Assembly (NCBI GenBank): GCA_016204905.1
Contig: JACQJU010000003.1
Coordinates: 1-8,915 of the forward strand
Direction: 5' to 3'
Length of the DNA: 8,915 nucleotides
Source: Candidatus Gottesmanbacteria bacterium
GTDB taxonomy: Bacteria > Patescibacteriota > Microgenomatia > 2-02-FULL-39-11
Below the pieces are notes generated by a model that was not told the DNA's origin, did not search any database, and was given only the letters and a program-made list of their open reading frames with translations. A program made the position numbers and the translations under genes. This document shows positions 5,112-8,915 of the stretch, piece by piece; the first letter of the stretch is position 1, and each line of letters begins with the position of its first letter.

Positions 5112-7533
5112 AACATTTGCTATAAAAGGCATGCACTGTGCCTCCTGTGTACGTCTTTTGGAAAGAGCCCTTTCCAAAGTACCCGGTGTCCTTACCGCCA
5201 ATGTCAATTTAGCTACCGAAAGAGCTTCAGTCTCTCTAGATCCCAATCTAGTAACCACAAAAGATTTGTCCGATGCAGTTTCCTCTGTTGGTTACCAAGC
5301 TTTGCTTGACCAACAAACTCATTTCTCAAGTCACTTAGAAGACGAAGAAAAACAAAGAAAGCAAAAAGAACTCGATGACCTCAAAACCAAAGTTATAGTT
5401 AGCCTAGTTCTGGGCGGACTGATCACCTGGGGCAGTTTCCCTCTGATTATGGATACTGCTCCCTCCCTCATGAGAATATTTTTAGTCCAGTTTCTTCTGG
5501 CTATTCCCGTCCAATTCTATGCTGGCTTTGATTTTTATAGGGCTGCTATTTCCTCACTTCGCCATCGGACAGCCAATATGGACACATTAGTCACTCTCGG
5601 CACCACCGTTGCCTTCACCTATTCCACATTTGTCACACTTTTCCCCCAAGTAGTTGAGCGTATCGGCATAGAGGCCATGCCCTACTTTGACGTCTCTACC
5701 ATCATTATCGCCCTCATTTTATTGGGTAGATTCTTAGAAGCCCGTGCCAAAGCCGGTACGGGAGAAGCCATCAAAAAACTCCTAGGTCTCCAAGCCAAAA
5801 CCGCCCGAGTAATCTTGCAAGGGGACCCCTTGCGAGGCAAGGGGTCCCCTTATGAAAAGGATATCCCCATCGATCAGGTAAAAATCGGTGACCTAATCCG
5901 TGTCCGTCCTGGAGAAAAAATTCCAGTTGACGGTACCATCATAGAAGGAGAATCTTCAATCGACGAATCCATGGTTACTGGGGAAAGTATCCCCGTAGAT
6001 AAACAAAAAGGTGATACAGTTATCGGCGCCACTATCAATAAAACCGGCGCATTCACATTTAAAGCCACTAAAGTCGGCCAAGATACTATGCTTTCTCAAA
6101 TTATCAAATTAGTCGAGGAAGCCCAAGGTAGCAAAGCCCCCATCCAAAGACTAGCTGATGTGATTTCCTCCTATTTTGTCCCTATTGTCATCATGCTCGC
6201 CCTGGCTACATTTGTCATTTGGTATAACTTTGGTCCCACCCCTTCATTTCTCTACGCCTTGTTAAACACCGTGGCGGTCCTTATCATCGCCTGTCCTTGC
6301 GCCATGGGACTGGCTACACCTACAGCTATCATGGTCGGTACAGGTAAAGGAGCAGAACACGGCATACTCATCAAAGATGCCGAAAGTCTCGAACTAGCCT
6401 ACAAAATCAAAACGGTCATCTTTGACAAAACGGGTACCCTCACCCAAGGCAAACCCAAAGTGACCGACTTTTCCTTCATGGATAATTTAGAAGAAGTAAA
6501 AGATTCCTTAAAACTTTCCAAAGATAAAGTAGAAAATATTGAAAATTATATTCTGTCCGCTGTTTATTCACTTGAAAAACATTCCGAACATTCACTTTCT
6601 CTAGCTATAACAGAGTATATCAACCACCTCGGGGGTGGCCGGATGCCTGCCCTGAGCGAAGTCGAAGGGGACTCCCCCGAGGTGAAGGGAGTATTCGCAG
6701 TTTCTGGCATGGGCATCAAAGGAGAAGTAGATGGAATAAAAGTACTTATTGGTAACAAAAAACTTATGGAAGATCAAAAAGTGATGCGATGCTCAGAACT
6801 TGATAAAAAAGCCCAACAGTGGTCCAAAGAAGGTAAAACCCTAGCCTATATTTCTATTAATAACAAAAATATCGCCCTCTTTGCTATAGCCGATACCCTC
6901 AAAGAATCAGCAAAATCAGGTATTGAACTTTTAAAAAAGATAAAAATATCAGTCTATATGGTCACCGGAGACAATCCCCAAACCGCACAGGCTATAGGAA
7001 GCCTAGCCGGAATTCCCCCAGAAAATATCTTCGCCGAAATCTTACCCCAAGATAAAGAGAAGATAGTACAGCAACTCAAGTTTGGGGTGACACGAGGCGG
7101 GGAGCCCCATGGCCGGGGTCCCCTTGTGGGTGGACATGGGGCTGCCGAGTGGCAGGACCCCAAACATATCGTTGCTTTCGTCGGCGATGGCATCAACGAC
7201 GCCCCTGCTCTTGCCGCATCAGACGTAGGTATCGCCATGGGTACGGGCACAGACGTAGCCATCGAAGCAGCAGATATTACTCTCGTAAACAAAGATCTGC
7301 GCTCAGTGGGAGCAGCAATCGAATTATCCAAAAAAACTATGAGGACTATAAAACTAAATCTCTTCTGGGCTTTCGGCTACAATGTCATCCTTATTCCCGT
7401 AGCCATGGGCATCCTCTACCCTTTCTTTGGTCTTCTATTAAACCCTATCTTTGCTTCCCTTGCCATGGCACTAAGTTCAATATCAGTAGTGTCCAACTCA
7501 TTACTTTTAAAAAGATTTAATATCAGAACTTAA
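5089..7533 (+). CDS. copA: Copper-exporting P1B-type ATPase CopA with three palindrome-encoded inserts
   Basis: The 814-residue protein is complete. It has an N-terminal heavy-metal domain (GMHCASC, 14-20), membrane helices from about 103, the actuator TGES (297-300), the ion-site CPC (402-404), DKTGT (446-450), TGDNP (626-630) and GDGINDAP (699-706). In the last helices YN (764-765) and MALSS (793-797) mark Cu(I) specificity. It should pump Cu(I) out using ATP. Two oddities stand out. The nucleotide-binding HP motif reads SEHS (499-502), with Ser for Pro. Three GC-rich inverted-repeat segments encode extra residues at about 244-255 (A domain), 513-532 (N domain) and 665-692 (P domain), yet the frame is kept throughout. 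The ATG at 5089 overlaps the cupredoxin gene by 23 bases and has no clear Shine-Dalgarno, so translational coupling is likely; the next ATG falls inside the metal-binding motif. Confidence 0.93.
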   Translation: MANSSSTKTFAIKGMHCASCVRLLERALSKVPGVLTANVNLATERASVSLDPNLVTTKDLSDAVSSVGYQALLDQQTHFSSHLEDEEKQRKQKELDDLKTKVIVSLVLGGLITWGSFPLIMDTAPSLMRIFLVQFLLAIPVQFYAGFDFYRAAISSLRHRTANMDTLVTLGTTVAFTYSTFVTLFPQVVERIGIEAMPYFDVSTIIIALILLGRFLEARAKAGTGEAIKKLLGLQAKTARVILQGDPLRGKGSPYEKDIPIDQVKIGDLIRVRPGEKIPVDGTIIEGESSIDESMVTGESIPVDKQKGDTVIGATINKTGAFTFKATKVGQDTMLSQIIKLVEEAQGSKAPIQRLADVISSYFVPIVIMLALATFVIWYNFGPTPSFLYALLNTVAVLIIACPCAMGLATPTAIMVGTGKGAEHGILIKDAESLELAYKIKTVIFDKTGTLTQGKPKVTDFSFMDNLEEVKDSLKLSKDKVENIENYILSAVYSLEKHSEHSLSLAITEYINHLGGGRMPALSEVEGDSPEVKGVFAVSGMGIKGEVDGIKVLIGNKKLMEDQKVMRCSELDKKAQQWSKEGKTLAYISINNKNIALFAIADTLKESAKSGIELLKKIKISVYMVTGDNPQTAQAIGSLAGIPPENIFAEILPQDKEKIVQQLKFGVTRGGEPHGRGPLVGGHGAAEWQDPKHIVAFVGDGINDAPALAASDVGIAMGTGTDVAIEAADITLVNKDLRSVGAAIELSKKTMRTIKLNLFWAFGYNVILIPVAMGILYPFFGLLLNPIFASLAMALSSISVVSNSLLLKRFNIRT
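5819..5851. repeat. In-frame palindromic insert 1 in copA (A domain)
   Basis: AAGGGGACCCCTTGC is followed by GAG and then its exact reverse complement, giving a perfect 15-bp stem with a three-base loop. Each arm is itself nearly palindromic. It spans 33 bases (11 codons) and encodes GDPLRGKGSPY between ARVILQ and KDIPIDQVKIGD, where typical CopA has only a short turn. GC content is far above the surrounding gene. Confidence 0.85.
6625..6684. repeat. In-frame palindromic insert 2 in copA (N domain)
   Basis: CACCTCGGGGG (6625-6635) and its exact reverse complement (6674-6684) bound a 60-base, 20-codon segment. Inside lies CCCTGAGCGAAGTCGAAGGG (6650-6669), an imperfect hairpin of a kind I recall as repetitive in several bacterial groups. 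It encodes residues 513-532, including PALSEVEG, in a loop after the SEHS motif. AAGGGGAC (6665-6672) is shared with insert 1. Confidence 0.8.
7081..7164. repeat. In-frame palindromic insert 3 in copA (P domain)
   Basis: The outer arms TTTGGGGT (7081-7088) and ACCCCAAA (7157-7164) enclose inner arms AGCCCCATG (7103-7111) and CATGGGGCT (7135-7143), all exact complements. The 84 bases (28 codons) encode a Gly-rich stretch, FGVTRGGEPHGRGPL onward, between VQQLK and IVAFVGDG. Other CopA proteins have only a few residues there. GGGGTCCCCTT (7115-7125) also occurs in insert 1 at 5841-5851. Confidence 0.8.
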
Positions 7534-7542
7534 AGGAGGATT

Positions 7543-8064
7543 ATGAAAAATTTTAGTACTGAAAAAATTATTCTTGGTCTGGTTGGAGGACTTACATTGC
7601 TTGCAGTCATTTTTATAGTTATTTTTTCCGCCAATGAACAAAAATCGATCAAAAATCAAACTTTGATTGCCTCCTATCAAACGTCTGATAAAGCAAAACC
7701 AAAGATAGAAGTTTCCTCCACATTCAACGATTTAGGCAAGATGAAAGTTAAAGATGAAAAAAGTGCCGAGTTTACTATAAAAAACACAGGTAGTAAACCC
7801 TTAATTTTATTTAAAGTCAGCTCTTCCTGTGATTGTACATTTGGAGTCGTCACAATTGATGGCATCAAAAGCCAGGAATTTGGTATGCACTCCAAAAGCG
7901 ATTGGACTACCTCTCTTGATCCCGGCAAAACAGCCACACTTTCTGTAATTTATCGCCCCTTTATCATGCCTGTTTCTGGAACTATCACTAGAGATGTTTT
8001 TGTCCAAACCAATGATCCGGAAAAACCCAAACTTACATTTACAGTGAAAGCTTTTGTGGAGTAA
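7543..8064 (+). CDS. Membrane-anchored DUF1573 protein
   Basis: The 173-residue protein has an N-terminal helix (9-29, IILGLVGGLTLLAVIFIVIF) and an extracytoplasmic Ig-like DUF1573 domain of about 55-172. The domain shows the family pattern FNDLGKMKVKDEKSAEFTIKN, NTGSKPLILFKVSSSCDC (C96, C98), LDPGKTATLSVIYRP and VFVQTNDPEKP. The Cys pair after Ser-Ser-Ser is typical of the family. A strong AAAGGAGG (7532-7539), overlapping the copA stop codon, precedes the ATG by three bases, so it belongs to the copper operon. Its role is unknown. With a CcdA-like protein next door, its CxC could be a thiol or Cu(I) site. Confidence 0.85.
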   Translation: MKNFSTEKIILGLVGGLTLLAVIFIVIFSANEQKSIKNQTLIASYQTSDKAKPKIEVSSTFNDLGKMKVKDEKSAEFTIKNTGSKPLILFKVSSSCDCTFGVVTIDGIKSQEFGMHSKSDWTTSLDPGKTATLSVIYRPFIMPVSGTITRDVFVQTNDPEKPKLTFTVKAFVE

Positions 8065-8111
8065 ACCTCACCTTTTAATCCCTCTCCTACAAGGAGAGGG
8101 TAGGGTGAGGT
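8065..8111. repeat. Hairpin repeat between the DUF1573 gene and ccdA
   Basis: CCCTCTCCT (8080-8088), loop ACA and AGGAGAGGG (8092-8100) form a perfect 9-bp stem. Outer arms ACCTCACC (8065-8072) and GGTGAGGT (8104-8111) extend it. It begins directly after the stop codon at 8062-8064. No T-run follows, so it is a poor intrinsic terminator; it may be a dispersed palindromic repeat or an mRNA-stability element. Confidence 0.75.
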
Positions 8112-8146
8112 AGAATTCGGCTGGACCTGTTTAAATTAAAATTAAT

Positions 8147-8915
8147 ATGGATACCAATCTCTTATTCGGAGTCTCTCTCACAGCCGCCTTTTTAGGCGGC
8201 ATGGTGGCTCTGTTTGCTCCCTGTTGCATCACTTTCCTTTTCCCCTCTTATTTGGGTACCATCTTTAAAGACAGAAAAAGAGTGGTTTTCCTCACTCTTA
8301 TTTTTGCCTTAGGATTAGGATCTATCCTCATTCCAGTAGCCCTCGGTATGAAATTTATAGTCAGCTTTTTTGACCAATATCATACTCCTATTTATCTTTT
8401 TGGTTCTCTCCTTATGGTTCTTGTTGGTATCATGACTCTCTTTGAGATCAAACTCATGCTTCCCCTGCCTCACTACACTATGCCGCGGCAAACTACCACT
8501 CTATCTACTTTTATCTTAGGAATTTTCTCTGGTATTACCTCTTCCTGTTGCGCACCTGTGCTTTTTGCCGCTATCACCCTTTCCTCATTATCCCCTACCA
8601 TTCTTACCGCCCTCATAGTTTCTATAGTTTATGTTTTAGGTATTGTTTTTCCCTTATTTTTCTTATCTCTAGCCTACGATAAGCTCACCAATCAATATCT
8701 TTATAAAGTCAAAAGCAAATTAGAAAGACCCCTAAAAATTCTTGCTTCTGCTACTTTTATCATCTCAGGAATTATTATAGCTATTCTAGCTCTCTCGGGA
8801 AAGATTCAAATGGAGTCAAATATGGCTTATGGTTCATGGTTAAGAGCTTTTATTTATTCTATCTCCACAAATCTGAAAAACCCTATCCTAGACATTTTGG
8901 TATTAGGAGTAATTA
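8147..8915 (+). CDS. ccdA: CcdA/DsbD-like thiol transporter membrane protein, 3'-truncated by window edge
   Basis: The frame is open from the ATG at 8147 to the window end, giving 256 residues; the in-frame stop at 8132-8134 makes this the first ATG. About six membrane helices are visible. Two related halves each carry a Cys-Cys-containing helix: LFAPCCITFLFP (C26, C27) and TSSCCAPVLFAA (C134, C135). CcdA/DsbD membrane domains place one redox Cys next to Pro in the first and fourth helices, and the layout here fits, with doubled cysteines. It would carry reducing equivalents from cytoplasmic thioredoxin to outside thiols, plausibly those of the DUF1573 or cupredoxin proteins. No Shine-Dalgarno is evident. 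The 82-base gap after the DUF1573 gene holds a hairpin. Confidence 0.85.
   Translation, partial: MDTNLLFGVSLTAAFLGGMVALFAPCCITFLFPSYLGTIFKDRKRVVFLTLIFALGLGSILIPVALGMKFIVSFFDQYHTPIYLFGSLLMVLVGIMTLFEIKLMLPLPHYTMPRQTTTLSTFILGIFSGITSSCCAPVLFAAITLSSLSPTILTALIVSIVYVLGIVFPLFFLSLAYDKLTNQYLYKVKSKLERPLKILASATFIISGIIIAILALSGKIQMESNMAYGSWLRAFIYSISTNLKNPILDILVLGVI

Noticed and set aside
6954..7331. Minus-strand frame of 125 codons
   Set aside because: It is antisense to the conserved P domain of copA, with no family resemblance or start signal.
7149..7520. Plus-strand frame of 123 codons, rich in Arg and Ser
   Set aside because: It lies wholly inside copA in another frame, where conserved ATPase motifs are encoded.

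Overview
The window looks like chromosomal sequence from an uncultivated Patescibacteria/CPR bacterium, most likely of the Microgenomates type. This is inferred from style rather than from a marker gene: AT-rich DNA, short genes, a proline-rich single-pass surface protein with a cysteine-rich tail, a PaaX/Cas2-like regulator, and promoters placed so close to ATG codons that several transcripts should be leaderless. There is no rRNA, tRNA, CRISPR array or recognisable transposase.

Region 1 (1-2921) is accessory DNA. The 3' part of an exported, cysteine-rich protein (1-693) is followed by a VapBC-like toxin-antitoxin pair (843-1533) with a consensus promoter. Next come a complete paralogue of the first protein (1552-2472) and a convergent membrane protein gene (2478-2921, minus strand). 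The DNA just after the first paralogue still resembles the 3' end of that membrane protein gene. A two-gene block therefore appears to have been duplicated, with the toxin-antitoxin pair now lying between the copies.

Region 2 (3014-4347) holds a PaaX-like regulator with a Cas2-like middle domain (3048-3833, minus strand). It is bracketed by two related palindromes of about 50 bp, one abutting its start codon and one overlapping its stop codon. A divergent stand-alone receiver-domain protein (3940-4347) follows.

Region 3 (4385-8915) is a copper-handling operon in the order csoR, cupredoxin-like membrane protein, copA, DUF1573 protein and a CcdA/DsbD-like membrane protein that is cut by the window end. 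A good sigma70-type promoter is followed by a G/C-tract dyad suited to CsoR. The predicted scheme is that Cu(I) releases CsoR, CopA exports copper, and the cupredoxin, DUF1573 and CcdA-like proteins bind copper or manage thiols outside the membrane.

The most unusual feature is inside copA. Three GC-rich inverted-repeat segments sit in frame in the actuator, nucleotide-binding and phosphorylation domains. They share sequence blocks, leave all the main catalytic motifs in place and look like protein-coding palindromic repeat insertions. A fourth hairpin lies between the DUF1573 gene and ccdA. The second strongest observation is the pair of palindromes around the PaaX/Cas2-like gene.
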